The position numbers and the translations under genes are program-made. DNA of 64,000 nucleotides, from NCBI GenBank assembly GCA_040757715.1, contig JBFLWS010000008.1, positions 1-64,000 of the forward strand, in the 5' to 3' direction. Shown here in pieces: positions 26,793-35,796 of this stretch (the first letter of the stretch is position 1; each line of letters opens with the position of its first letter). The stretch comes from CAIMFV01 sp040757715. Lineage in GTDB: Bacteria > Pseudomonadota > Alphaproteobacteria > Caulobacterales > Caulobacteraceae. A model generated the notes under the pieces. That model was not told where the DNA came from and ran no database searches. It worked only from the letters and a program-made list of their open reading frames with translations.

Positions 26793-28718
26793 ATGAATCG
26801 ACATCTTTGCAGCACCGCGGCCGCAGCCCTCATTCTCGGCCTATCGGCGTCGGCGGCCTCGGCGCTCGCCGCGACGCTGAGCGTAGATACGCCGATCACC
26901 ACGAATGCGGTGCTGCAACGGGACCGCGCCATCGCCTTGAGCGGCGACGCTCCCGCCGCCAGCACGGTAAGCGTCGAATTCGACGGCGCTCACCTGACCG
27001 CCACCGCCGACCAGGCGGGCCGTTGGCGCATCGTGCTGCCGCCCCACGTCGCGGGCGGCCCCTATGTGCTGACGGTGCGCGACGGCGCCGAAACGCTCAG
27101 CTTCGACAATGTGGCCGTGGGCGATGTCTGGCTCTGCTCGGGCCAGTCGAACATGGAGTTCACCCTGCGCCACGCCAGCAATGGTGATGGAGAGGTGGGC
27201 GGCGCCGGCAATCCCATGCTGCGGCTTTACAACATACCGCGCGCGTCGGCGCCGGCGCCCCAGTCGCACTTCAGCGCGCCCGTGACCTGGCAGGCCGCCT
27301 CCCCCACCAGCGCCGCCGATTTCTCCGCCGCCTGCTTCATCATGGGCAAGGAACTTCAGGCGCGGCAGCATATTCCCATCGGTTTGATCTCCTCGGCCTT
27401 CGGCGGATCGGCCATCGAGTCCTGGATCAGCCGCGAGGCCCTGGCCACGGTCCCCCGCTACCACCCCGACCTCGCTCAGCTCGATCTCTACGCCGCCGAC
27501 CCGGACGGCGCGGTAAAAGCCTGGGCCCTCAAGCTCGAGTCCTGGCTAGGCGCACGGGCCAAGGCCCCGGCCGACGCCAAGTGGCGCAAACTGTCGAAGC
27601 TGACCTATTGGGAGAGCTGGGGCGACCCGGCGCTCGCCGATTTTGACGGCATTGGCTATTACCGTGCGCATGTCGTCCTCACCGCCGCCCAAGCCGGCGC
27701 GGCGCAATTGCACCTGGGCGCCATTGACGACATGGACCTGACCCGGGTGAACGGCGCCGTGGTCGGCGCCGACTCGCCCTGGGACAAGCCGCGTCGTTAC
27801 GCCTTGCCGGCGGGGGTGCTGCGCACCGGCGACAATATCATCGACGTGGTGGTGGTGGACACTGGCGGCGGCGGCGGCATGTGGGGCGAGGCCCCGCGCA
27901 AGCTGGTTTTGGCTGACGGCTCGGAGATCGCCTTGAGCGACTGGAGCTTCACGCAAGGGGCGGCCTTGGCCGAGACCGGCTTCCCGCCCGGTCCGCCGTG
28001 GCTGGGCGCGGCTGGGCGCACGACGCTCTACAACGCCATGATCGCGCCCTTGCACGGCTACCCGCTGAAGGGCTTCGCCTGGTATCAGGGCGAGGCCAAC
28101 GCCGGCGACGCCAAAGGCTATGCTGAACTGGAGCCGCTCCTGGTGCGCGATTGGCGAGAGCGCTTCGGCGCCCAGCCGTTCCTCACCGTGCAGCTGGCTG
28201 GTTTCGGCCCGCGCACCAGCCAGCCGGTGGATGACGCCTGGGCCCAATTGCGCGACGTGCAGCGCCGGGCAGCCGACGCCGACCCGGCCATCGGCCTCGC
28301 CAGCGCCCTCGATGTGGGCCAGGTCTATGACATCCATCCCACCGACAAACAGAGCGTGGGCCATCGCCTGGCCCTGGCCGCGCGACACATCGCCTTGGGC
28401 GACAAGGTGGAGGACCGCGGTCCCTCGCCCATTTCGGTACGGCGCGAGGGCAAAACCATCGTGGTGCGTTTCGCCCATGGGCCGCTGCAGTTGGTGGGCG
28501 GGGGCGAGGCCCTGGGCTTTGAACTCTGCGACGCCAAGGCGCACTGCCATTTCGTATCTGGGCGGCTTGAGAAGGACACTATCGTTCTCGCGGATGACAA
28601 GTCCGCGCGCGAGGTGCGCTACCTGTGGCAGGCGAGCCCGCTGGTCAATCTCTACAATAAGGCAGGTCTGCCGGCGACCGGCTTCGCTCTTCCAATCGCC
28701 AAGACGCACGGCGACTGA
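26793..28718 (+). CDS. Exported SGNH acetylesterase (sialate O-acetylesterase-like, CE20-like)
   Basis: A 641-residue esterase with a signal peptide (cleavage near ALAATL). The N-terminal beta domain leads to SGNH block I with nucleophile Ser119 (CSGQSNMEF). A jelly-roll insertion (about 265-395; YYRAHVVL, WGEAPRK) splits the hydrolase domain, and the catalytic Asp-His block is YDIHPTDKQSVGHRLAL. This insertion layout matches enzymes annotated as sialate O-acetylesterases, some of which are xyloglucan acetylesterases (CE20) in Xanthomonas. In this operon (GH3-GH35-esterase) deacetylation of galactosyl units is the likeliest role. The esterase is last in the operon; the stop lies 20 bp from the converging halogenase gene. 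Confidence 0.86.
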   Translation: MNRHLCSTAAAALILGLSASAASALAATLSVDTPITTNAVLQRDRAIALSGDAPAASTVSVEFDGAHLTATADQAGRWRIVLPPHVAGGPYVLTVRDGAETLSFDNVAVGDVWLCSGQSNMEFTLRHASNGDGEVGGAGNPMLRLYNIPRASAPAPQSHFSAPVTWQAASPTSAADFSAACFIMGKELQARQHIPIGLISSAFGGSAIESWISREALATVPRYHPDLAQLDLYAADPDGAVKAWALKLESWLGARAKAPADAKWRKLSKLTYWESWGDPALADFDGIGYYRAHVVLTAAQAGAAQLHLGAIDDMDLTRVNGAVVGADSPWDKPRRYALPAGVLRTGDNIIDVVVVDTGGGGGMWGEAPRKLVLADGSEIALSDWSFTQGAALAETGFPPGPPWLGAAGRTTLYNAMIAPLHGYPLKGFAWYQGEANAGDAKGYAELEPLLVRDWRERFGAQPFLTVQLAGFGPRTSQPVDDAWAQLRDVQRRAADADPAIGLASALDVGQVYDIHPTDKQSVGHRLALAARHIALGDKVEDRGPSPISVRREGKTIVVRFAHGPLQLVGGGEALGFELCDAKAHCHFVSGRLEKDTIVLADDKSAREVRYLWQASPLVNLYNKAGLPATGFALPIAKTHGD

Positions 28719-28738
28719 CGCAGGCGTTGTGGCGTGGG

Positions 28739-30301
28739 TCAGCCGGCCCGCGCCGCCTGCGGTTGCGGTGCAAAGCCCGAGCGCCGCACCTGCTCAATGA
28801 GGTCGCGGTGCTTGGGCAAGGTGGCCAGCGCCACGTCGCTCTGGCGGCGGATCTCTGCGAATTCCCGCTTGGCGTCGTCGAAGTAGCGATAGGCGCCGGC
28901 TTGCGCGCTCAGGTCGGTTTTATAGCCCATGCCGTAGAGCACGTATTGCCAGCTGGCCTCAGTGAAGATGTCGTGGTTCGGGTCCATGTCCAGGAACGAC
29001 GGCGGACGGTAGCGCCAGCGCTCCAGCCGCGCCTTCAGGCTCTCCGGAATCGTCTCCGGCCGGACATTGTCGCGCCAGAAGTCGGTGTCCGTGCGCTTGG
29101 TCAGGCAATAGTGCATCTTGATGAAGTCGACCACATGCTCGAAGCGGCGGATCATGAATGAATTGAACTGCTTGGCGCAGACTTCGTAGTTCCCGGCCCA
29201 AGGGAACAGGTTCGACAGGATGAGGGCCGCGATCTCGGCGAAGCCGATCCCGGTGGCTTCCAGCGGCTCGATGAAGCCGCACGACAGACCGATGGCGACG
29301 CAGTTCTTGTTCCACTGGCTTTCGCGCCAACCGGCTTCGAACTTCAGCACTCGCGTGTTCAGCGATGCCGATCGAGGGCCGACAAAGTCGCGCAGCACCT
29401 GTTCGGCGCGCTCGTCCGAGATGTGGTCGGAGGAATAGACGTAGCCCACGCCCCGACGGGTGTTGAGACCGATGTCCCAGGTCCAGCCGGCGTCCTGCGC
29501 AGTGGAGATGGTCTGGGATTCGATCGGCGCGTTCGGGTCCTCGTAGGGAATCTGCAGCGCCACCGCCCGATTGGCGAACACCTGGGAGCGGTAGGAGCGG
29601 AACGGCACGCCCATGGCCTCGCCAAGCAGCTGCGACCGGAAGCCCGTGCAATCGATGTAGAGGTCCGCCTGAAGATCGCCGTTGGCGCGGGTGGTCAGGC
29701 TGTCGATATAGCCGTCGCCCCGCAAATTGACCTTCTGCACCAAGTCCTCGATATGGCGCACGCCCAGCGACATGGCGTGACGGCGCAGCAAGGCTGCCAA
29801 CTCCATGGCGTCAAAGTGGTATGCGTATTCCAGCGGCCCACCATGGCCCGCATGACTGATCAGCTTGGGCGCGCGCCGATCGTCGACGACGCGCTTTTGC
29901 ACCGTGGCTACACTGTCCCAACTGACGTCGCCTGCCGCGCCCAACAGCCAATAGGGCATGAGGTCCAGCCCTGAATGCTGGCGCGACGTCTGGAAGGGAT
30001 GGAAATAGCGATCGCCCTGCGGACCGGCGGGCGAGCCGCGCCAATTCACGAAGGAAATGCCCTGCTTGAACGTGGCGCTGGCTTCGCGCACCAGCAGGGT
30101 CTCGTCGAGGCCGATACGGCTGAAGGTCTTGCGAATGCTGGGGAAGGTGCCCTCCCCCACGCCGACAATCCCGATGTCGGGCGCTTCGATCAGGGTGATC
30201 TGCAACCCCGCCGGCAAGCCCTCAGACAGCACCTTGGCCAGATAGGCCGCCGTGACCCAGCCCGCCGTACCGCCGCCGACAATGATGACTTTCTTCTGCA
30301 T
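28739..30301 (-). CDS. Flavin-dependent tryptophan-halogenase-family protein
   Basis: A 520-residue FAD enzyme. GGGTAGW (9-15) is the dinucleotide-binding loop and GVGEGTFP (47-54) the second family motif. Lys79 in ATFKQGISFVNW corresponds to the catalytic lysine of PrnA/RebH, and Glu345 in SCGFIEPLEATG to their catalytic glutamate. WTWDIG (273-278) takes the place of the WxWxIP motif, with Gly for Pro. It has no signal peptide and is therefore cytoplasmic. It is read after the TBDR gene on the same strand, but a hairpin (30354-30379) separates them. Members of this group often accompany TBDRs; Brevundimonas BrvH is a characterised indole halogenase. The substrate here is unknown. ATG 30301 is preferred over a TTG at 30316. 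Confidence 0.88.
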   Translation of the reverse strand: MQKKVIIVGGGTAGWVTAAYLAKVLSEGLPAGLQITLIEAPDIGIVGVGEGTFPSIRKTFSRIGLDETLLVREASATFKQGISFVNWRGSPAGPQGDRYFHPFQTSRQHSGLDLMPYWLLGAAGDVSWDSVATVQKRVVDDRRAPKLISHAGHGGPLEYAYHFDAMELAALLRRHAMSLGVRHIEDLVQKVNLRGDGYIDSLTTRANGDLQADLYIDCTGFRSQLLGEAMGVPFRSYRSQVFANRAVALQIPYEDPNAPIESQTISTAQDAGWTWDIGLNTRRGVGYVYSSDHISDERAEQVLRDFVGPRSASLNTRVLKFEAGWRESQWNKNCVAIGLSCGFIEPLEATGIGFAEIAALILSNLFPWAGNYEVCAKQFNSFMIRRFEHVVDFIKMHYCLTKRTDTDFWRDNVRPETIPESLKARLERWRYRPPSFLDMDPNHDIFTEASWQYVLYGMGYKTDLSAQAGAYRYFDDAKREFAEIRRQSDVALATLPKHRDLIEQVRRSGFAPQPQAARAG

Positions 30302-30349
30302 CGACCACGCCCCCAAGGCTGATCAAGGTTGCAAGCTATATCGCTCAAA

Positions 30350-30384
30350 AGCAAAGGGCCTTTCTTTCGAAAGGCCCTTCTCAA
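30350..30384 (-). terminator. Hairpin terminator after the TBDR gene
   Basis: An 11-bp perfect stem (AAGGGCCTTTC / GAAAGGCCCTT, 30354-30364 and 30369-30379, loop of 4) is followed on the minus strand by GCTTTTG. It lies 14 bp past the TBDR stop. Confidence 0.6.
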
Positions 30385-30393
30385 GCGCTCGTC

Positions 30394-33300
30394 TTAGAAC
30401 CGCGACCTCAGCCAGACGCTGATCCGTCGATCGGCGACGAAAGTGTCATAGCGTTCGAACTTGCCCGGCAACGGCTCCTGCAAGGTCTTGGTGACCGTGT
30501 TGGTCAGGTTGCCGATGGAGCCGCCGAACGCGAGTTTGTCGTTGAGCCGGAACTCCATGCTGAAGTCGAGATAACCAGCGGCGTCCGCCCACAACGGAAC
30601 CATCTGATAAATCTTACCGGTGGGATTTGCTGGCGTGACACAGACGCCGCAGGAGTAGGGATTGCCGCCCGAATTCACGTAGGCTAGCGGATTTTGCTGC
30701 GTGCTTATCAACTGCTTGTCATGCCAATTGTAAGCGAGGCGCGCGGTGAACCAACCCTTGCTGTAGTAGAGTTCCACGTTTGAGGACCACTTGGCCATGC
30801 CGAAATAGGGCAAGGTCTTGAAGTCAGTGTTCGGATTACCTGGAATGGGCCCGTTATTATTCGTTAAGCCGTTATTGTCAGGGATGTACGGCCCCTGCAC
30901 GGAGTTCGCCAAAATGGCGGGGTTCTTACTGTCCACATAGGTTACGCTGCCGCTGACGCCAAAGCCGTCGAACGGCGTCGGCAACATGTCGAAGAAGGAG
31001 CGCCCCCCCAATTCGAAGCCCTTGATCTCCGCCGCCTTATGAGCGGAAATGTTGGTCTGATAGAACCACGGCGTTACGACGGTGACGGCCTGATTAGTCG
31101 TCTTGTCAAACAACTGCGTTGGGTGATTTTGGTAAAAGTATGTATACAAATCTTGATCTCGCAGTTCCTTGCGGAACAGATCCAGATACGTATAGACGCC
31201 ATTCTTCGGATACCACTCCAGCGAAACGTCGCCAGACTTGATCATAACCGGCTTTTTATCGGCCCCGGTTTGGCTGGTCATGACCGCGTAGTTAACACTG
31301 CTGCCAGGAGAGATAGCCGTCAGGACAGGCCTGATGCTACCGCCCGCCTTAAGGTCGCTAAGGTTGGGCATGGTCATGCCTTCACTCGCGGCGAAGCGCA
31401 GGACCAAGTGCTCCGGAAGATCCGCCTTCAGGTTAAAGGACGGCAAGACCCGCGTGTAACTATAGGTTCTGGTCTCGGGCGTGGAGATCGCACTGCCGTC
31501 CGTGGCCGTAATATTCGTGTATTGATCGCAACCCGGGATGATACTCGGCGCGCCCCCCCCGCCCCCTGGCCCAAGGGCTTGATAGGCGCAAGCCTGCGTT
31601 AGATAGAACGCACCACTGGAATTGACCTGCAAGTTGCCGGTGCCACGCAGATGGTCGCGCACCACGCGGAAGCCGATATTACCCGAGAAGGCCGGCCAGA
31701 AGCCAGACGCGTCCCGACCAAACTTGGCCTCAAAATAAGCTGCTTCATTCAAGGCGTTGGTGTTCACGATGCCCAAGCCAGAGTCGATGTGGTTATGCCA
31801 GTACTGCTGGATCGTCTCTGGATTAGTGCCCGTGTTCACCGGAGCGCTCATGGCAGCCAGATGCTGCCAATTGAAGCTTTGCATCAGCGACAGGCTCGGC
31901 AATAGAACCTTGCCCGGCGAGGGCGACTTGCCGCCAAAGAAGTTGTTGAAATTGTAGAGCTGATAGTCCGATGGCAGCACCGTTCCATTGGCGAATTGGC
32001 CTGTCAGATAGGCGCGGTACCCTGCACCCGTCGCCGGTAATGCACCACCAGCGTGTGGATAGCTGTAACTTACCCAATCTTCGGTAATCGGCGCCCAGTA
32101 GGTGCCGATAAAATTGTCACGCTCCTCACGACGCGCCACGCGCGCGCCGAAGGACACGCTCTTGAAGAAGTGGTCGCCCTCGAACCTATAGTCGACGTCG
32201 ATATTCGCCGCCGCCATCGATCCTTTGTTGTCGTTGCCATTATAGCTGAACGAGTTGAAATAAGCGGTATCGGTGTTGGCCAAGGCCACCGCATTGAACC
32301 CGCCGAGACGCGGGATGTCATGAGTGACGTCGAAGCTCGCCGACGACAGATTCGGATCGCCCTGCGTGATGCCGGCGTACATGCTTTGGCTCTTGGCCAG
32401 GGAGCGCACGTACTGGAAAGCGCCCCGCACCCGGGTTTGGGTATTTGGAGTCCAGACAAAGCTATTGCTGAAGTCCAGGGTCGATGAATCGCTCCGGCCC
32501 ACCGAAGTGGTGGCGCCCAAGTTGAGGCCGATGCTGCCGCTGCTGTTCTGAGCCGGCTGGCAGAAGAACATCCCGGGACTAGCCCATTTCCCCCAGTTTA
32601 CGGTGGGGGTTGACGAGGTTATGGCGCCGTAAGGCGTGCGACAGTCGGCCGTCAGCAGAGTATTCGTCGCGTCGTGACCGTAGTCCGGCGACCACCCATA
32701 CTGCCAAATCCAGCTATAGCTCGGATCTCCTCTGGGAAGGTACTGATAAAGGAAATTGTTGCCGCCCCACCCGAAAATCGGCGTATTAACACCCGACGCT
32801 CCAACATAGAGCGAGCCCTTAGTCATAGCGCCATTGGCGTCGAAAGTGGCGTTCTGCGGAATGTTTTCCACAGTATTGGACGGATTGTTGCCCCAAGAGC
32901 CGCCGAATGAGTGGTCGTTAGTGTGATACTGCGAATAGAATAAGGTGGAGGTCGCCGTGAAATTAGGGTTCGGCTTCCACTGCAAGGCGGTGTAGACGCC
33001 ATAACGATCACGGCCGTGCGTGTCCTGGCTCCAGTTATACCCCGTGGGGACCAGAGCTTGACCCGAAGCAACGTTCGGATCGTTCTCCAACAAATAATTG
33101 CTGATCCGGGCGTTGCTCTGTTGCTCGAAATATTTGCTGTAGGCTAGATCGACCAGGACACCCACTTCGCCATAAGGCGTGTCGAAGCGCTGGGTGGCGA
33201 GGCCCGAAATGTTCGGCGAGCCCTTCTTGATCTGGTCGCCATAGCTGAACCCCGCCGACATATCGATGGTCGGCTTCTTGTAGTCGAACGGGAGACGCGA

Positions 33301-33873
33301 CCGCAGATCGATCGACGAGGTGCCGCCTTCAATCAGGTCGGCGCGCGCGGCCTTGTAGACGTCCACCCCAGCGCCCAGTTCCGGCGTCACTTCCTGCCAC
33401 TGGATGGCGCTCGCCCCGCTGGCGCTGAACACCTGGCGGCCGTTGAGCGTGCTCGAATTGTACGGCAGGCCGCGCACGGAGATGCCAGTGCCTTCGATCT
33501 GGAATGACGGATTACCCTGGTCAGCTGAGAACCGCGACAGGGTCACGCCCGACACCCGCTGCAGCACTTCGGTGATGGAGTTGTCGGGCAATTTGCCGGC
33601 TTCGTCGGCCACCACCGAATCCACGATGGTGTCGGAATTCATCTTGATCTCGATGGCCGTTTCCAGCGCCTTCCGGCGAGCGGTCACCACCACCGCCGAA
33701 ACGACTTCCGGACCGGCGTCCTTCTTGTCGGCGACCTTCTTGTCCGGAGCGGCGCTCGTCGCAGGCGCAGTCGCCGACGGATCGGTTTGCGCCGCGGCCG
33801 GCTGCGCCGCCACCACGCCCGAAAGAATAAGCGCCAAGCCGCTGACGCCATACATGAAATTCGAAACCTTCAC
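30394..33873 (-). CDS. TonB-dependent outer-membrane receptor (glycan uptake)
   Basis: About 1159 residues. A signal peptide (MKVSNFMYGVSGLALILSG, cleavage near AAAQ) is followed by an Ala/Lys-rich linker and EVVSAVVVTARRKALE, a typical start of plug domains in this group. The plug includes DEAGKLPDNSITEVLQRVSG and GISVRGLPYNSSTLNG. A 22-strand barrel ends in WLRSRF with the terminal Phe used by outer-membrane proteins. I placed the start at a GTG (33873) because AGGGAGGG lies 4 nt upstream and it yields a clean signal peptide. It presumably imports oligosaccharides for the periplasmic glycosidases. A composite LacI/GntR operator lies 127-164 nt upstream. Confidence 0.93.
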   Translation of the reverse strand: MKVSNFMYGVSGLALILSGVVAAQPAAAQTDPSATAPATSAAPDKKVADKKDAGPEVVSAVVVTARRKALETAIEIKMNSDTIVDSVVADEAGKLPDNSITEVLQRVSGVTLSRFSADQGNPSFQIEGTGISVRGLPYNSSTLNGRQVFSASGASAIQWQEVTPELGAGVDVYKAARADLIEGGTSSIDLRSRLPFDYKKPTIDMSAGFSYGDQIKKGSPNISGLATQRFDTPYGEVGVLVDLAYSKYFEQQSNARISNYLLENDPNVASGQALVPTGYNWSQDTHGRDRYGVYTALQWKPNPNFTATSTLFYSQYHTNDHSFGGSWGNNPSNTVENIPQNATFDANGAMTKGSLYVGASGVNTPIFGWGGNNFLYQYLPRGDPSYSWIWQYGWSPDYGHDATNTLLTADCRTPYGAITSSTPTVNWGKWASPGMFFCQPAQNSSGSIGLNLGATTSVGRSDSSTLDFSNSFVWTPNTQTRVRGAFQYVRSLAKSQSMYAGITQGDPNLSSASFDVTHDIPRLGGFNAVALANTDTAYFNSFSYNGNDNKGSMAAANIDVDYRFEGDHFFKSVSFGARVARREERDNFIGTYWAPITEDWVSYSYPHAGGALPATGAGYRAYLTGQFANGTVLPSDYQLYNFNNFFGGKSPSPGKVLLPSLSLMQSFNWQHLAAMSAPVNTGTNPETIQQYWHNHIDSGLGIVNTNALNEAAYFEAKFGRDASGFWPAFSGNIGFRVVRDHLRGTGNLQVNSSGAFYLTQACAYQALGPGGGGGAPSIIPGCDQYTNITATDGSAISTPETRTYSYTRVLPSFNLKADLPEHLVLRFAASEGMTMPNLSDLKAGGSIRPVLTAISPGSSVNYAVMTSQTGADKKPVMIKSGDVSLEWYPKNGVYTYLDLFRKELRDQDLYTYFYQNHPTQLFDKTTNQAVTVVTPWFYQTNISAHKAAEIKGFELGGRSFFDMLPTPFDGFGVSGSVTYVDSKNPAILANSVQGPYIPDNNGLTNNNGPIPGNPNTDFKTLPYFGMAKWSSNVELYYSKGWFTARLAYNWHDKQLISTQQNPLAYVNSGGNPYSCGVCVTPANPTGKIYQMVPLWADAAGYLDFSMEFRLNDKLAFGGSIGNLTNTVTKTLQEPLPGKFERYDTFVADRRISVWLRSRF

Positions 33874-33999
33874 TTCGCCCTCCCTGACTGAGCATTGGGA
33901 CGCCCCCCTTTCAAGAGGGAGAGCTTCCCGTGAACGCACCCTCCATCGCGGCAGCTCTTGAGGCGCCTTCATTCCTGACGCCTATCCTACCGCCACGAT

Positions 34000-34037
34000 A
34001 TGTACGACAAGTCAATGATAATTTGGTGGCGCTATCA
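34000..34037. promoter_or_regulatory. Composite GntR-like plus LacI-like operator near the TBDR
   Basis: ATGTACGACAA (34000-34010) and TGGTGGCGCTATCA (34024-34037) lie side by side, 13 nt apart, in the same kind of pairing as at 22579-22609. Confidence 0.65.
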
Positions 34038-34298
34038 TTTTACGCCCAAACTGTGGCGATGGTCGCTATTTAAGTCACAGTTACGGCCTATGTGAACAAT
34101 GATAAATCGACATCGCCGTGGCGATTGCTCACTCTTCGCAAGTGCAGCATTTTGCCGCGCATCGGACGGTATTATGTGTGTCTCGCGCCTTGAAAACGCA
34201 TCGCAATATTTGATGGTAGCGACCTCTTCGCGTTTCTCGAACTTGACGCGAAGCCTCCATCCCATTGCATAGATTGACATTACCGCTTCATTGCAGTT

Positions 34299-34312
34299 TG
34301 ATAGCGCTATCA
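34299..34312. promoter_or_regulatory. Perfect LacI-type palindrome at the sugar-porter promoter
   Basis: TGATAGCGCTATCA is a perfect 14-bp palindrome. It ends 40 nt before the sugar-porter ATG, a position suited to repression. Confidence 0.65.
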
Positions 34313-34352
34313 ATTGCCAGCGCGTGACGAAACAATCCTGGCGGGAGGAATC

Positions 34353-35762
34353 ATGAGTACGAATAATGTGCACGCCGCTAACACCGGCGTTATCGCCGCA
34401 TTTGTGGCTGTCGCCACCATCGGCGGCTTCATGTTCGGCTACGACAGCGGCGTGGTCAACGGCACCCAGGCGGGGCTGGAAAGCGCCTTCGACCTGAAGG
34501 AATTGGGCACGGGTCTTACCGTAGGCGCCATCCTGGTGGGCTGCGCCATGGGCGCATTCGCCGCAGGGCGCCTGGCTGATGTGCTCGGCCGCCGGCGGGT
34601 GATGATGATCTCGGCGGTGTTGTTCCTGGCGAGCGCCGTGGCCGCCGCCTTCGCCGACTCCGCCGTGACCTTCATCTTGGCGCGCATCGTCGGCGGCTTC
34701 GGCGTTGGCGCCGCCAGCGTCCTCTCCCCCGCCTATATCAGCGAGGTGACGCCCGCCGGGGTGCGCGGGCGCCTCGCCACCGTGCAGCAGATCATGATCA
34801 TCACGGGGCTCACCAGCGCCTTCGTGATGAACTTCGTCCTGGCCAAGGTGGCGGGCAGCTCCACCGCTCCGTTCTGGTACGGCTTCCCCGCCTGGCGCTG
34901 GATGTTCCTGATGCAGGTGGTACCGGCGGCGGTCTATTTCGTGGCGCTGCTCGGCATTCCCGAAAGCCCGCGCTTCCTCGTGCTGCGCGGCCGACTGAAG
35001 GAAGCCGAAGCGGTGCTGTCGCGACTGTTCGGCGCTGACGAAGCCGTCCGCAAGGTCGCCGAAATTCGCGCCTCTCTGGCTGAAGACCATCGCCCGCGTC
35101 TGGCCGACCTGATCGATCCGGCCACCGGCAAGGTGCGCAAGATCGTCTGGGCGGGCATTGGCCTCGCCGTATTCCAGCAACTGGTGGGCATCAACATCAT
35201 CTTCTACTACGGCGCCGTGCTGTGGCAGTCGGTGGGCTTCACCGAGGCGGATTCGCTCATCAACAACATTCTGTCGGGCGGGCTCTCCATCGGGGCCTGC
35301 TTCCTCACCACCCTGTTGATCGACCGCATCGGCCGCCGGCCGCTGCTGCTGATCGGCTCGCTGGGCATGGCGGTCACCCTGGCCATCGTGGCCTGGTGTT
35401 TCTCCACCGCCACCGTGGGCGCCGACGGCGCGGTGCAGCTGGCCCCGAACCTCGGGCAGATCGCGCTGATCTCGGCCCTTGCCTATGTGGCCTTCTTCAA
35501 CCTGAGCTGGGGCCCGGTGATGTGGGTGATGCTGGGCGAGATGTTCCCGACCCAGCTGCGTGGTTCAGGCCTCGCCGTCAGCGGCTTCGCCCAGTGGATC
35601 GCCAACTTCGCCATCTCGGTGAGCTTCCTGTGGCTGGCCAAATATGTGGGCCTCGCCGCCACCTACGGCTTCTACGCCGCCAGCGCCTTGATTTCCTTCT
35701 TCTTCGTCAGCGCTCTGGTGCGGGAGACCGCCGGCGTCGAACTGGAAGCCATGGAAGGCTGA
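34353..35762 (+). CDS. MFS sugar porter (SP family, xylose/arabinose/galactose:H+ type)
   Basis: An inner-membrane sugar:proton symporter of 469 residues with 12 predicted helices. Sugar-porter signatures are GGFMFGYDSGVVNGT in helix 1, GRLADVLGRRR between helices 2 and 3, SEVTPAGVRGRLATVQQ, PESPRFLV and QQLVGINIIFYYG in helix 7. It would carry monosaccharides released in the periplasm. GGGAGGAATC precedes the ATG at 34353. The GH3 gene starts 34 nt downstream, so co-transcription is likely. A perfect LacI-type operator lies just upstream. Confidence 0.92.
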   Translation: MSTNNVHAANTGVIAAFVAVATIGGFMFGYDSGVVNGTQAGLESAFDLKELGTGLTVGAILVGCAMGAFAAGRLADVLGRRRVMMISAVLFLASAVAAAFADSAVTFILARIVGGFGVGAASVLSPAYISEVTPAGVRGRLATVQQIMIITGLTSAFVMNFVLAKVAGSSTAPFWYGFPAWRWMFLMQVVPAAVYFVALLGIPESPRFLVLRGRLKEAEAVLSRLFGADEAVRKVAEIRASLAEDHRPRLADLIDPATGKVRKIVWAGIGLAVFQQLVGINIIFYYGAVLWQSVGFTEADSLINNILSGGLSIGACFLTTLLIDRIGRRPLLLIGSLGMAVTLAIVAWCFSTATVGADGAVQLAPNLGQIALISALAYVAFFNLSWGPVMWVMLGEMFPTQLRGSGLAVSGFAQWIANFAISVSFLWLAKYVGLAATYGFYAASALISFFFVSALVRETAGVELEAMEG

Positions 35763-35796
35763 GAGCGCACGCGCATAGCCAGAAGGGATCGACGCC

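Larger units (their letters stand above)
33874..34352. promoter_or_regulatory. Long divergent regulatory region TBDR / sugar porter
   Basis: 479 bp without a convincing gene and locally AT-richer than its surroundings. It holds the composite site 34000-34037, the perfect LacI palindrome 34299-34312, partial LacI-like sites near 34060 (ATGGTCGCTAT) and 34211 (TGATGGTAGCGACC), and a short palindrome ATCGCC-GT-GGCGAT at 34112-34125. Confidence 0.65.
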
